A stretch of DNA of 64,000 nt, taken from the NCBI RefSeq assembly GCF_000511385.1, contig NC_023137.1, positions 2,859,001-2,923,000 of the forward strand. The letters are read 5' to 3'. Shown one piece after another: positions 27,445-35,737 of this stretch. Under the pieces are notes generated by a model, which saw nothing but the letters and a program-made list of their open reading frames with translations, had not been told where the DNA came from and did no database searches. This stretch comes from Phaeobacter gallaeciensis DSM 26640. Lineage in GTDB: Bacteria > Pseudomonadota > Alphaproteobacteria > Rhodobacterales > Rhodobacteraceae. The position numbers and the translations under genes are program-made. Each line of letters starts with the position of its first letter. Position 1 is the stretch's first letter.

Positions 27445-27966
27445 CTACCCGCTCCAGCGCAGCACCTGACCGCGAAGATCCGCCCAGCTTTCAGGCACCA
27501 GTTCCAGCCCCAGCACACGCTCTGGGTTGGTCGGCGGCGGCATGTCTACGCCGGTCAGGCGCGAGAACCCAAATCGCCGGTAATAAGGCGCATCGCCCAC
27601 CAGCAGCGCCCGGCTCCAGCCGCTCTCGGCCGCCTTGGCAAGACTGTCCCGGATCAACGCACCGCCCAGCCCTTCGCCCTGATGGGTTGGATGAACTGCG
27701 ACCGGCCCCAGCAGCAGCGCCGGAGCTTCGCACTCACCAATCCGCACCGGCCAGAACCGAATGGCCCCTGCCAGAATGCCATCCGCATCGCGCGCCACCT
27801 GGCTCAATCCGCTGACCGGCGGCACATCTTCGCGCAGGCGATAGGACGACAGCGCCTCGCGACCTGGGGCAAAGCACAGATCATAGAGCGCCTCGACCTC
27901 CCACCGGTCCTCGGGCTGCTCTGCCTTCAACTCAATCACGCCGCCCGTCTCCCCGCCTGTCGCCAC
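27445..27966 (-). CDS. GNAT-family N-acetyltransferase
   Basis: About 173 residues if the non-ATG start at 27966 is used. The acetyl-CoA pyrophosphate loop is VHPTHQGEGLGGALIRDSL (Q-x-x-G-x-G pattern), preceded by strand LLGPVAV and followed by ALLVGDAPYYRRFGF, the GDxxYYxRFGF block of the predicted YhbS-like subgroup. Substrate unknown. The exact start is uncertain. Confidence 0.88.
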   Translation of the reverse strand: MATGGETGGVIELKAEQPEDRWEVEALYDLCFAPGREALSSYRLREDVPPVSGLSQVARDADGILAGAIRFWPVRIGECEAPALLLGPVAVHPTHQGEGLGGALIRDSLAKAAESGWSRALLVGDAPYYRRFGFSRLTGVDMPPPTNPERVLGLELVPESWADLRGQVLRWSG

Positions 27967-28149
27967 CCCTTGCCGACACGAATGATGACTGCAGCACCTG
28001 CGGGCTTTGTCCCACAGCGCGCCGCAAACTCCCTGTGCAGGCTGGTCATCGGCCTAACACGGGCGTAAGCCTTGAGCAAACCCAAGCAGGCGGATCCGCG
28101 AGCAAAACCAGCGCGCTACCGCCGCCGCCAAGACATTGGAGACTCGCAG

Positions 28150-28755
28150 ATGTTCTACCGCCCGAAAGATGGCCACGGCCTGCCGCACAACCCGTTCAAC
28201 GCCATTGTGACCCCGCGCCCCATCGGCTGGATCTCGTCTCGCGGGGCGGATGGCAGCAACAATCTCGCGCCCTATTCCTTTTTCAACGCGGTTGCCTATG
28301 AACCACCGCAAGTGATGTTTGCCTCCACCTCCGCCAAGCCGGATCGCGACGGCACCAAGGACAGCGTCGCCAACATTGAGGAGACCGGCGTGTTCTGCGT
28401 CAATGTGGTGTCTTATGCGCTGCGCGATGCGATGAACGCCAGCTCCGCAGCGCTGCCGAAGGATATCAATGAGTTCGAACACGCGGGACTAGAGATGTCC
28501 CCTTGCGAGACTATCGACTGTGGCCGCGTCACCGCCGCCCCTGCCGCGCTGGAATGCAAACTGACGCAGATCGTGACCCTGCCCGGCGCTGCCAACAAGG
28601 TGGTCTTTGGTGAGGTGGTCGGCGTCCATCTGGATGACAGCTGTCTCAACGACGGCAGCTTTGATGTCACCCGGTTCCAGCCGCTGGCACGCCTTGGCTA
28701 TCGTGACTATTCTGTGGTCCGGGACCTGTTCTCCCTCACCCGCCCCGATCAATGA
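28150..28755 (+). CDS. Flavin reductase-like protein (FMN-binding split barrel)
   Basis: 201 residues from ATG 28150 (MFYRPKDGHGLPHNPFNAIVTPRPIGWISSRG); GGAG lies nine bases upstream, while an earlier in-frame GTG/ATG at 28072 would add a basic non-conserved stretch. TPRPIGWISS, LAPYSFFNAVAYEPP and GKT/NKVVFGEVVGVH fit the flavin reductase domain family, which uses NAD(P)H to supply reduced FMN or binds FMN directly. It is followed nine bases later by an acetyltransferase gene, likely co-transcribed. Confidence 0.9.
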   Translation: MFYRPKDGHGLPHNPFNAIVTPRPIGWISSRGADGSNNLAPYSFFNAVAYEPPQVMFASTSAKPDRDGTKDSVANIEETGVFCVNVVSYALRDAMNASSAALPKDINEFEHAGLEMSPCETIDCGRVTAAPAALECKLTQIVTLPGAANKVVFGEVVGVHLDDSCLNDGSFDVTRFQPLARLGYRDYSVVRDLFSLTRPDQ

Positions 28756-28764
28756 GGCCCGCCC

Positions 28765-29406
28765 ATGCCCCTTCCTGACCCAAGACGCCGCAACCCGATC
28801 ACCCTGCCCGACGGCTCCGAACATGCGGGCACCGTGATGCTGGCCGAGGCGATTGATCATCCGAATTTCACCATCGGCGCCTATAGCTATGCCTCCGCCT
28901 TTGAGCCGCCATCGGACTGGGCCAGCCGGTTGGCGCCCTATCTCTTTGTCGGCTCTCGCGAACGGGTGGTGATCGGTAAATTCTGCCAGATCGCCGACAG
29001 CGTGCGCATTATCACCGCCTCCGCCAATCACGCGCAGGATGGCCTCAGCTGTTACCCCTTCCCGGTGTTCGACCAGACCCAGATGGCGGGGTTTCAGCCC
29101 GATACCCGCGATACTGTCGTGGGCAATGATGTCTGGATCGGCTATGGCGCGATGATCCTGCCCGGTGCAAAAATCGGCGATGGGGCCATCATCGGCGCTG
29201 GTGCCGTGGTTCGTGGTTCTATACCGCCCTATGCCATCGTCACGGGCAACCCCGGTACCGTCCACAGCTACCGTTTCACCAAACCGCAGATCGCCCGCAT
29301 GCTTGGCCTGAAATGGTGGGACTGGCCCGCCGATCTGATCAGCCGCGCCGAACCCGCCCTGCTGGCAGGCGATCTGGATATGCTGGAGGCGCTGGCCCCG
29401 GATTGA
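28765..29406 (+). CDS. CatB-like O-acetyltransferase (left-handed beta-helix)
   Basis: 213-residue hexapeptide-repeat acetyltransferase of the xenobiotic (XAT) class. SYASAFEPPSDWASRLAPYLFVGSRERVVIGKFCQIA, the active-site His in ITASANHAQDG, and repeats NDVWIGYGAMILPGAKIGDGAIIGAGAVV followed by IVTGNPGTV are typical. Resemblance to chloramphenicol/streptogramin acetyltransferases is structural; the native substrate is unknown and no resistance should be inferred. A terminator follows. Confidence 0.9.
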   Translation: MPLPDPRRRNPITLPDGSEHAGTVMLAEAIDHPNFTIGAYSYASAFEPPSDWASRLAPYLFVGSRERVVIGKFCQIADSVRIITASANHAQDGLSCYPFPVFDQTQMAGFQPDTRDTVVGNDVWIGYGAMILPGAKIGDGAIIGAGAVVRGSIPPYAIVTGNPGTVHSYRFTKPQIARMLGLKWWDWPADLISRAEPALLAGDLDMLEALAPD

Positions 29407-29469
29407 ACCGTGATCGAACCGGGGCGGATCCCAGGTCAGGCACCCAGCCGGAACACCACCAAAAAACGA

Positions 29470-29508
29470 CAAAACCCGCGACACCAATGGGCCGCGGGTT
29501 TTGTTTTT
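29470..29508. terminator. Bidirectional terminator
   Basis: CAAAACCCGCG (29470-29480) and CGCGGGTTTTG (29493-29503) pair over 11 bp with a 12-base loop, followed by TTTTT. A-rich on one side and T-rich on the other, it can end both the acetyltransferase transcript and the convergent SulP transcript. Confidence 0.9.
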
Positions 29509-29526
29509 GATAATCCAGCGCGCGCC

Positions 29527-31167
29527 TCAGTGGCCGCCCAGGATCCCTGTCTTGACCGAGTAATCCACCGCAATCTGGTAGTCCGGATCATCATCGCTAT
29601 CGACCATCAGATGCCCCGCCTTGGTCAACAACTGATGGCAATCGCGGCTCAGGTGGCGCAGCACGACGGCCTTGCCCTCGGCTTCATATTTACCGGCCAG
29701 CACCTCAATCGCCTGCAGGGCGGATTGGTCCACAACCCGGCTGCGGGCAAAATCCACGATCACATGATCCGGGTCATTCGCCACGTCGAACAACTCGATG
29801 AACCCATCGGTGGAGCCAAAGAACAGCGGCCCTTCGATCTCGTAAACCTTGGCGCCCTTGTCGCTTTCGGACTCGCGGGTATAGGCGTGAATGCGGCGCG
29901 CATTGTTCCAGGCATAGGCCAGCGCCGAGACGATCACACCGACAACCACCGCAATCGCAAGGTCGGTCATCACTGTCACCACAGTCACCAGAACGATGAC
30001 AAAGGCATCCATCAGCGGCACTTTGGTCATCACCTTGAAGCTGTTCCAAGCAAAGGTGCCAATCACCACCATGAACATCACGCCCACCAGTGCGGCCAGC
30101 GGGATCTGCTCGATCAGCGGCGAGGCCACAACGATAAAGGCCAGCAGGAACAGCGCCGCAGCAATGCCTGCAATCCGTGTCCGGCCGCCGGACTTCACGT
30201 TGATCATCGACTGGCCGATCATCGCACAGCCGCCCATGCCGCCAAAGAAGCCTGTGACCACATTGGACGCGCCCTGCGCAATGCACTCCTGGCTTGCCCC
30301 GCCGCGCTTGCCGGTGATCTCGCCCACCAGGTTCAGCGTCAGCAAGCTCTCGATCAGGCCAATCGCCGCCAGAATGACCGCATAGGGCAGGATGATCCAC
30401 AGCGTCTCAAGCGTGAACGGCGCAAGGGCGGTGCCATAAAGCCCTTCGCCCGTGCCAAACGGATTGTGGAACGCAGGCAGCCCGCCCTTGATCGAGGCCA
30501 TATCGCCAACGGTCGGCACGTCGATATTCAGCGCAATCACCAGAACCGCCACGATCCCAATCCCCGCCAGCGGCGCCGGGATGATGCTGGTGATCTTGGG
30601 CATGCCCCAGATAATCACCATGGTCAGCGCCACCAGCCCCAGCATCATCATCAGCTGCGGCCCTGCCAGCCAGGCCTCGGTATTGCCGGGCTGTTTGAAC
30701 TGCGTCAGCTGCGCCAGGAAGATCACAATCGCCAGCCCGTTCACAAAGCCCAGCATCACCGGATGTGGCACCAGCCGGATGAACTTGCCCCAATGCATGA
30801 CACCCGCGATAATCTGCAGGATCCCCATCAGCACCACGGTGGCAAAGAGGTACTCAACCCCGTGCTGCGCGACCAAAGCCACCATGACCACCGCCAAGGC
30901 GCCGGTCGCGCCGGAGATCATGCCGGGACGGCCGCCGAATACGGCGGTGATCAGCCCCACCATGAAGGCCGCATAAAGCCCCACCAGCGGATGCACACCC
31001 GCGACAAAGGCAAAGGCCACCGCCTCAGGCACCAGCGCCAGCGCCACAGTCAGGCCCGACAACAGTTCGGTACGCACGCGGGAAACGGTAAAGCCCTCAT
31101 CCTGCATGATGGAAAGATTGGGCGGTGAAATCTGCTTGGCGAGCGTCGCCATAATGCCGCGTGTCAT
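29527..31167 (-). CDS. SulP-family anion transporter with STAS domain
   Basis: 546 residues. The SLC26/SulP membrane part (residues about 25-400) shows the sulfate-transporter opening ELLSGLTVALALVPEAVAFAFVAGVHPLVGLYAAFMVGLI, a GGRPGMISGATGA loop and FFGGMGGCAMIGQSMINVKSGGRTR. A C-terminal STAS domain (about 440-540) has VIVDFARSRVVDQSALQAIEVL. Candidate substrates are sulfate, bicarbonate or another anion; no carbonic anhydrase or sulfur gene adjoins. Either of two ATGs (31167 or 31152) may be used. Confidence 0.92.
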   Translation of the reverse strand: MTRGIMATLAKQISPPNLSIMQDEGFTVSRVRTELLSGLTVALALVPEAVAFAFVAGVHPLVGLYAAFMVGLITAVFGGRPGMISGATGALAVVMVALVAQHGVEYLFATVVLMGILQIIAGVMHWGKFIRLVPHPVMLGFVNGLAIVIFLAQLTQFKQPGNTEAWLAGPQLMMMLGLVALTMVIIWGMPKITSIIPAPLAGIGIVAVLVIALNIDVPTVGDMASIKGGLPAFHNPFGTGEGLYGTALAPFTLETLWIILPYAVILAAIGLIESLLTLNLVGEITGKRGGASQECIAQGASNVVTGFFGGMGGCAMIGQSMINVKSGGRTRIAGIAAALFLLAFIVVASPLIEQIPLAALVGVMFMVVIGTFAWNSFKVMTKVPLMDAFVIVLVTVVTVMTDLAIAVVVGVIVSALAYAWNNARRIHAYTRESESDKGAKVYEIEGPLFFGSTDGFIELFDVANDPDHVIVDFARSRVVDQSALQAIEVLAGKYEAEGKAVVLRHLSRDCHQLLTKAGHLMVDSDDDPDYQIAVDYSVKTGILGGH

Positions 31168-31453
31168 GGGGTCACCTGTGATCGGGAAAGCAATTGTTAG
31201 CGCCGCCCCTAGCGGAATTCCGCCATTGGGGCAAGGGCGCGCCCCTTTGCGCCGCTTTCCAATGAGGTTCAGACGCTGATTGGGTCAGCCCTCCTGCCCA
31301 ATTGTTTCGCACGCGAAACATTGCGGCAGTGCTGCTGACATTAAACTTAAGCGTTTAGCAACACTTAGCCACTCGCCCCGCCTTGAAATGCCCGCCGATC
31401 CAGTGAACTGTTCTGACCATTGGGATTAGGCCATTGGGGTTCGGGGGGTTGTG
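31168..31453. other. Intergenic region with operator-like palindrome
   Basis: 286 bp between the divergent SulP and beta-helix genes. It contains the 18-bp palindrome listed separately and an AT-rich patch (31338-31365). No coding frame with convincing features was seen. Confidence 0.5.
31303..31320. promoter_or_regulatory. 18-bp palindrome TGTTTCGCACGCGAAACA
   Basis: Arms TGTTTCG and CGAAACA are exact reverse complements around CACG. The outer six bases on each side equal those of the parS consensus (TGTTTC...GAAACA), but the centre is six bases rather than four. Its position between two divergent genes suits an operator for either. Confidence 0.5.
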
Positions 31454-32989
31454 ATGCAGCGGTTTAAAAGCTGGGAAGATATTGTAAAGACCATCGAAGG
31501 TGGGCCAACAGAGGCGGAGTGGAAGCTGAAGGCAGCTGTGGAGGCAGGAAAACCCTGCTGCTGCGGCCCCGATGGTATAACACCACCAGAGCCAGAGAAT
31601 TGGTCGCGCCTTCCCTCTGACCGCCATATCCGAGCCGATGTGCTGCGTTTCTTGGTGCTAGATAGGAAACAACAACATATCACGGAAGTCGGAATTCAGC
31701 TAACTGGCGCCTACGTTAGCGGAGTAGTGACGCTATTTGATTGCAAGATACCGCACAATTTTATGCTTTCAGCATGCTGTTTCGAGTTCCCGATCGTGGC
31801 AGCACGAAGCAGCTGGGGTGCAGATTTTCGACTAAATTACTGTCGCATACCATCGTTAGCGGCGTCATTATCGGAGTTCAAAGGCCAAGTTTCCTTCGAC
31901 AACGCTCACATTGGCTTTGGTCAAGGTTTCGCACTGGACTTAAGCGGTTCTAAGGTCGGCAACACTGTATTTCTCAAAAATACGAGACTCTTGCAAAGCG
32001 CCATACTCAACAAAATGCAGATTTCAGGGATGTTAATATGCACAGGAACACAGTTTCTGGGAAGCTCTCCGTTTGCATTGACCTTACAAAACACAACAAT
32101 CAACACCGCATTCATATTCAATGGCGGTGCAAGATCTAGTGGCCTCTTACATCTTCCATCTGCACACCTAGGTGATCTATCAGACGATGTCAGTTGTTGG
32201 CCTTCTAACGGCGGAATTATTTTGGACGGCTGCACATATGATCGCATCATTGGGCAAAATTGCGCTACTAACGCGTCTACTCGACTTCAGTGGTTGGCCA
32301 AAGGCGAGACTGCAAAACATCCCTTCTTCCCCCAACCCTACAAACAACTCGCCAAGGTTCTGCACGACATGGGGCATGAAGCGGATGCGCGGGAGGTGTT
32401 CTATGTTCTCGAAAAGAAACTCGGGAAAGAGCGGCGCAGAGCGTTGCGAAAAGAGATCGAAACGCTGCGCGACACATCCCCCTCCCTTGGCCGGCGCATT
32501 GCAAAACACATGCTGCTCGGCGCGGATCATGCCATCGACTGGCTACAACGCGTAACTGTCGGATACGGGCGCAAACCCTTTCGCAGTATCGGCGTGCTTG
32601 CAGGCTTGATCCTAACATTCTGGATGCTCACCGTCGCTGCATGGCACACGGGTGGCTTTGCACCTAATTCCAGCATTGTTCTGACCTCCTCCGACTGGGC
32701 GACCTATGACACGCGGAGCACACGGCCCGCGCCACGAAACCCGGCGGACCATTGGAGCGAGACAACCATACCCGGCCGCGACTGGGAAAGCTTCTCTGCC
32801 ATCGCCTATGCCGCTGACGTCGTGGTTCCGATCGTTGACCTAGGCCAGACAGACGCCTGGGCGCCCTCCACCACGCGGGGACCTGCCGGCGTGATCCTGT
32901 GGTGGGCGCGCTGGGTCTTCACGCTCTTTGGCTGGATCGTTACCGCCCTTGGCGCGGCGGCTTTGACCGGGATCATCCGGCGCGAATAA
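31454..32989 (+). CDS. Beta-helix membrane protein of unknown function, composite composition
   Basis: 511 residues from ATG 31454 (a G-run lies five bases upstream). Order: N-terminal helical part with a CCC cluster (residues about 34-36); IRADVLRFLVLDRKQ; about 200 residues of irregular pentapeptide/beta-helix-like rungs (IQLTGAYVSGVVTLFDCKI, SFDNAHIG, LDLSGSKVGNTVFLKNTRL); a helical PYKQLAKVLHDMGHEADAREVFYVLEKKL block; a first membrane helix (GVLAGLILTFWMLTVAAW); a loop with DVVVPIVDLGQTDAWAPS; and a last helix ending ALTGIIRRE. This architecture occurs in uncharacterised pentapeptide-type membrane proteins of other bacteria. By hand count, GC is about 44% at 31861-32100 but about 66% at 32761-32880, suggesting a transferred or recombined 5' part. 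Confidence 0.8.
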   Translation: MQRFKSWEDIVKTIEGGPTEAEWKLKAAVEAGKPCCCGPDGITPPEPENWSRLPSDRHIRADVLRFLVLDRKQQHITEVGIQLTGAYVSGVVTLFDCKIPHNFMLSACCFEFPIVAARSSWGADFRLNYCRIPSLAASLSEFKGQVSFDNAHIGFGQGFALDLSGSKVGNTVFLKNTRLLQSAILNKMQISGMLICTGTQFLGSSPFALTLQNTTINTAFIFNGGARSSGLLHLPSAHLGDLSDDVSCWPSNGGIILDGCTYDRIIGQNCATNASTRLQWLAKGETAKHPFFPQPYKQLAKVLHDMGHEADAREVFYVLEKKLGKERRRALRKEIETLRDTSPSLGRRIAKHMLLGADHAIDWLQRVTVGYGRKPFRSIGVLAGLILTFWMLTVAAWHTGGFAPNSSIVLTSSDWATYDTRSTRPAPRNPADHWSETTIPGRDWESFSAIAYAADVVVPIVDLGQTDAWAPSTTRGPAGVILWWARWVFTLFGWIVTALGAAALTGIIRRE

Positions 32990-33035
32990 TCGCCGCCTGT
33001 CATCTTTCCCAAAATACTCTCGCCGAAGGCCTTGA

Positions 33036-33107
33036 TGCCGCCCAATGGGCGGTATCAATCACATCCTCCCGGTGCCGCCCATTGGGCGGGATCAATCAAA
33101 TCATCCC
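33036..33107. repeat. Two 35-bp near-identical repeats with palindromic cores
   Basis: Copies at 33036-33070 and 33073-33107 differ at four positions. Each holds CCGCCCA(A/T)TGGGCGG, a 15-base inverted repeat with 6-bp arms; the cores of the two copies are reverse complements of each other. They follow the beta-helix gene and precede the mtnP ribosome-binding site by about 50 bp. No T-run follows, so termination is unlikely to be their only role. Confidence 0.85.
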
Positions 33108-33172
33108 TGACGCTTGTCAAACCGGGACCGGGTCGGGCAAAACCACAACAACACCATCAGGGGACAGATCAC

Positions 33173-34048
33173 GTGACACAGGATACAATGATTGCCGTTA
33201 TCGGCGGCTCCGGCCTTTATGAAATCGACGGGCTGCAAGATGCTGAATGGGTCGCGGTGGAGACCCCCTGGGGGGCGCCTTCGGATCAGATCCTGACCGG
33301 CAGTCTTGGTGGCGTGAAAATGGCCTTTCTGCCCCGTCACGGGCGCGGCCATGTGCATTCCCCGACCGAAGTCCCCTATCGCGCCAATATCGACGCGCTG
33401 AAACGCCTTGGCGTGACGGATGTGTTCTCCATCTCCGCCTGCGGTTCGTTTCGCGAAGAGATGGCGCCGGGAGATTTTGTCATCGTCGATCAGTTCATCG
33501 ACCGGACATTTGCCCGCGAAAAGAGCTTTTTCGGCACCGGCTGCGTCGCCCATGTGAGCGTGGCCCATCCCACCTGCGAGCGGCTCTCTGATGCGGCGGA
33601 AACAGCGGCCAGGGATGCGGGCATCAATGTGCATCGGGGCGGCACCTATCTCTGTATGGAAGGGCCGCAGTTCTCATCCATGGCGGAAAGCAAGATGTAC
33701 CGCAGCTGGGGCTGTGACGTGATTGGCATGACCAATATGCCAGAGGCAAAACTCGCCCGCGAGGCGGAACTCTGCTACGCCTCCATCGCCATGGTGACGG
33801 ATTTCGACAGCTGGCACCCTGAACATGGTGCGGTGGAGATCACCGATATTATCGCCACCCTCACCGGCAACTCCGCCAAGGGCCGCGCGCTGGTCCAGCG
33901 CCTGCCTGCGCTCTTGGGTCAGACCCGCACCGACTGCCCGCATGGCTGCGACAAAGCGCTGGAATACGCCATCATGACCGCCCCGGAAAACCGTGATCCC
34001 GCGCTGCTGGCCAAGCTGGATGCGGTCGCAGGCCGTGTTCTGGGCTAA
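33173..34048 (+). CDS. mtnP: S-methyl-5'-thioadenosine phosphorylase
   Basis: Phosphorolyses methylthioadenosine (from polyamine and homoserine-lactone synthesis) to adenine and methylthioribose-1-phosphate. GTG 33173, with AGGGGA about eight bases upstream, gives 291 residues (MTQDTMIAVIGGSGLYEIDG); the frame extends further upstream through repeats and is not coding there. Signatures are the phosphate-binding GGSGLYE, LPRHGRGHVHSPTEVPYRANIDALK, GGTYLCMEGPQFSSMAESKMYRSWGCDVIGMTNMPEA. apt follows and uses the adenine released. Confidence 0.95.
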   Translation: MTQDTMIAVIGGSGLYEIDGLQDAEWVAVETPWGAPSDQILTGSLGGVKMAFLPRHGRGHVHSPTEVPYRANIDALKRLGVTDVFSISACGSFREEMAPGDFVIVDQFIDRTFAREKSFFGTGCVAHVSVAHPTCERLSDAAETAARDAGINVHRGGTYLCMEGPQFSSMAESKMYRSWGCDVIGMTNMPEAKLAREAELCYASIAMVTDFDSWHPEHGAVEITDIIATLTGNSAKGRALVQRLPALLGQTRTDCPHGCDKALEYAIMTAPENRDPALLAKLDAVAGRVLG

Positions 34049-34234
34049 GGAAGGCTGCCCGCTCCGGTCTTGCCCCCTCTGATTGGTTCTGAAAGGCCAC
34101 AACTGCAAAAGACAGAAGACGCGGGCAAACCCCGCCCTTGTCTGCACCGCGCCCATCAGCGACATATCTCAGGTCCCGCCAACCCGTCCCGGGTGCAGGC
34201 GGCAGAACTCAGACGACCACAAAAGGGGACCGCC

Positions 34235-34774
34235 ATGGCCCGCAAGACCGATGTCAAAGACTACATCCGCACCATTGTGGACTTCCCGCACGAGGGCATC
34301 ATGTTCCGCGATGTCACCACGCTCTTTGCCGATCCACGCGGGTTTCGCATGGCCATCGACCAGATGCTGCATCCCTATGCCGGTGAACAGATCGACAAGG
34401 TAGTGGGGCTGGAAGCGCGCGGTTTCATCCTTGGCGGTGCCATTGCCCATCAGCTGAGCGTTGGTTTCGTGCCGATCCGCAAGAAGGGCAAGCTGCCCGG
34501 CACCACCATCAGTCAGGAATACAAACTGGAATATGGCGAGGCGATCATGGAGGTGCATGACGACGCCATCCAACCCGGCGAGAAAATCCTGGTGGTGGAC
34601 GACCTTCTTGCCACCGGCGGCACTGCGGCGGCGGGGATCAAGCTGATTGAGCGTCTGGGCGGCGAAATCGTCTCCTGCGCCTTTGTCATCGACCTGCCAG
34701 AGCTTGGCGGGCGCAAGGTGCTTGAAGATCTCGGCATGGACGTGACCGTGCTCTGCGAGTTCGAGGGCGCCTGA
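34235..34774 (+). CDS. apt: Adenine phosphoribosyltransferase
   Basis: Converts adenine and PRPP to AMP. 179 residues from ATG 34235, preceded by AAAAGGGGAC; earlier in-frame codons back to 34070 encode non-conserved sequence. Contains [33 protein letters not shown] and the PRPP-binding [20 protein letters not shown]. With mtnP 187 bp upstream it makes a methylthioadenosine-adenine salvage pair. Confidence 0.97.
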   Translation: MARKTDVKDYIRTIVDFPHEGIMFRDVTTLFADPRGFRMAIDQMLHPYAGEQIDKVVGLEARGFILGGAIAHQLSVGFVPIRKKGKLPGTTISQEYKLEYGEAIMEVHDDAIQPGEKILVVDDLLATGGTAAAGIKLIERLGGEIVSCAFVIDLPELGGRKVLEDLGMDVTVLCEFEGA

Positions 34775-34882
34775 TACCGGCTATGATCATCCGCTGAACA
34801 CAGCGCAAACAGGGGCGGATCACCTGAAAATTGCAGGTACTCCCACCTTCTCAATCACATAAATGTGAGTAGAAATCCTGAT

Positions 34883-34912
34883 GGCGCGTGGCTTAGGCGG
34901 CGCGCCTTTTTT
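34883..34912 (+). terminator. Intrinsic terminator after apt
   Basis: GGCGCG (34883-34888) pairs with CGCGCC (34901-34906), loop 12 bases, then six Ts. Confidence 0.75.
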
Positions 34913-35016
34913 GTCAACTTGCGCCCGGCGAAAACCCGCCAGATCCAAATCACATCCCTCCCCGTAACAACGTCAATGCCAGCTTGGGCATGCAATCAAA
35001 ACAGAGGAATGTACTC

Positions 35017-35493
35017 ATGATCCGCAAGACACTTCTGACCGCCGCCGCAACCATGGCCCTCGCCACCTCCGCCTTGGCGGGTGGCCATTCCAAGGACATC
35101 GTCGACACCGCTGCGGGTGCTGGAGATTTCTCAACACTGGTTGCTGCGGTGCAGGCCGCTGGTCTGGTTGACACGCTGAAGGGCGACGGTCCCTTTACGG
35201 TCTTTGCGCCAACCGATGCTGCCTTTGCCGCCCTGCCCGCCGGCACCGTGGAAGAGCTGCTAAAGCCGGAAAACAAGGACAAGCTGGTCGAGATCCTGAC
35301 CTATCACGTGGTCCCCGGCAAAGTGATGTCCGGTGATCTGGTTGACGACATGAAGGCCGCAACCGTTCAGGGCAGCGAAGTCACCATTGATCTGGACAGC
35401 GGCGTGATGGTGGATGAGGCGACGGTTACAGCGGCAGATATCGAGGCTGAAAACGGCGTGATCCACGTCATCGACACCGTCATCATGCCCTGA
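35017..35493 (+). CDS. Secreted fasciclin-domain protein
   Basis: 158 residues from ATG 35017 (GAGGAA eight bases before). Signal peptide [21 protein letters not shown] with cleavage after ALA, then a single FAS1 domain: [56 protein letters not shown] and [13 protein letters not shown]. Such one-domain proteins are exported and associated with adhesion or surface matrices. The gene stands alone with its own leader. Confidence 0.95.
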   Translation: MIRKTLLTAAATMALATSALAGGHSKDIVDTAAGAGDFSTLVAAVQAAGLVDTLKGDGPFTVFAPTDAAFAALPAGTVEELLKPENKDKLVEILTYHVVPGKVMSGDLVDDMKAATVQGSEVTIDLDSGVMVDEATVTAADIEAENGVIHVIDTVIMP

Positions 35494-35705
35494 TTTTCAG
35501 GCGGGATGGCCAGCGAAGCGGTTCGCGCGGCCACCCATCCCTGAGTGGCGCGCCTGCTCCTGCGGTCTTTTCCTTTCGGACCACGGGATAGGGGCGCGGC
35601 CACAGTCGGCGGCGACGGCCCGAGATACCGCTGCCGACACAATCTGCGGTGATTGACACCCCTGCTGTCCCTCTCCCCTCTTGGATGGGGTGATAATCAT
35701 TGCAG

Positions 35706-35737
35706 CATGTCGGCGCGTCTCATAGCGTGCCGACATG
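35706..35737. promoter_or_regulatory. 12-bp inverted repeat covering the MFS start codon
   Basis: CATGTCGGCGCG (35706-35717) and CGTGCCGACATG (35726-35737) are reverse complements with one mismatch and an 8-base spacer. The annotated ATG (35735-35737) is the end of the right arm, so it is either an operator at the promoter/start or an RNA hairpin that hides the start. Confidence 0.6.

Noticed and set aside
28765..29406. Antibiotic resistance by the CatB-like acetyltransferase
   Set aside because: The fold is shared with many metabolic acetyltransferases; no sequence evidence of drug specificity.
29410..31128. 572-codon plus-strand reading frame opposite the SulP gene
   Set aside because: His/Gln/Arg-rich, no domain features, and exactly antisense to a clear SulP transporter; a by-product of high GC codon bias.
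31303..31320. Chromosomal parS site
   Set aside because: The arms fit, but the centre is two bases too long for the parS consensus, and there is no parAB nearby; kept only as an operator-like palindrome.
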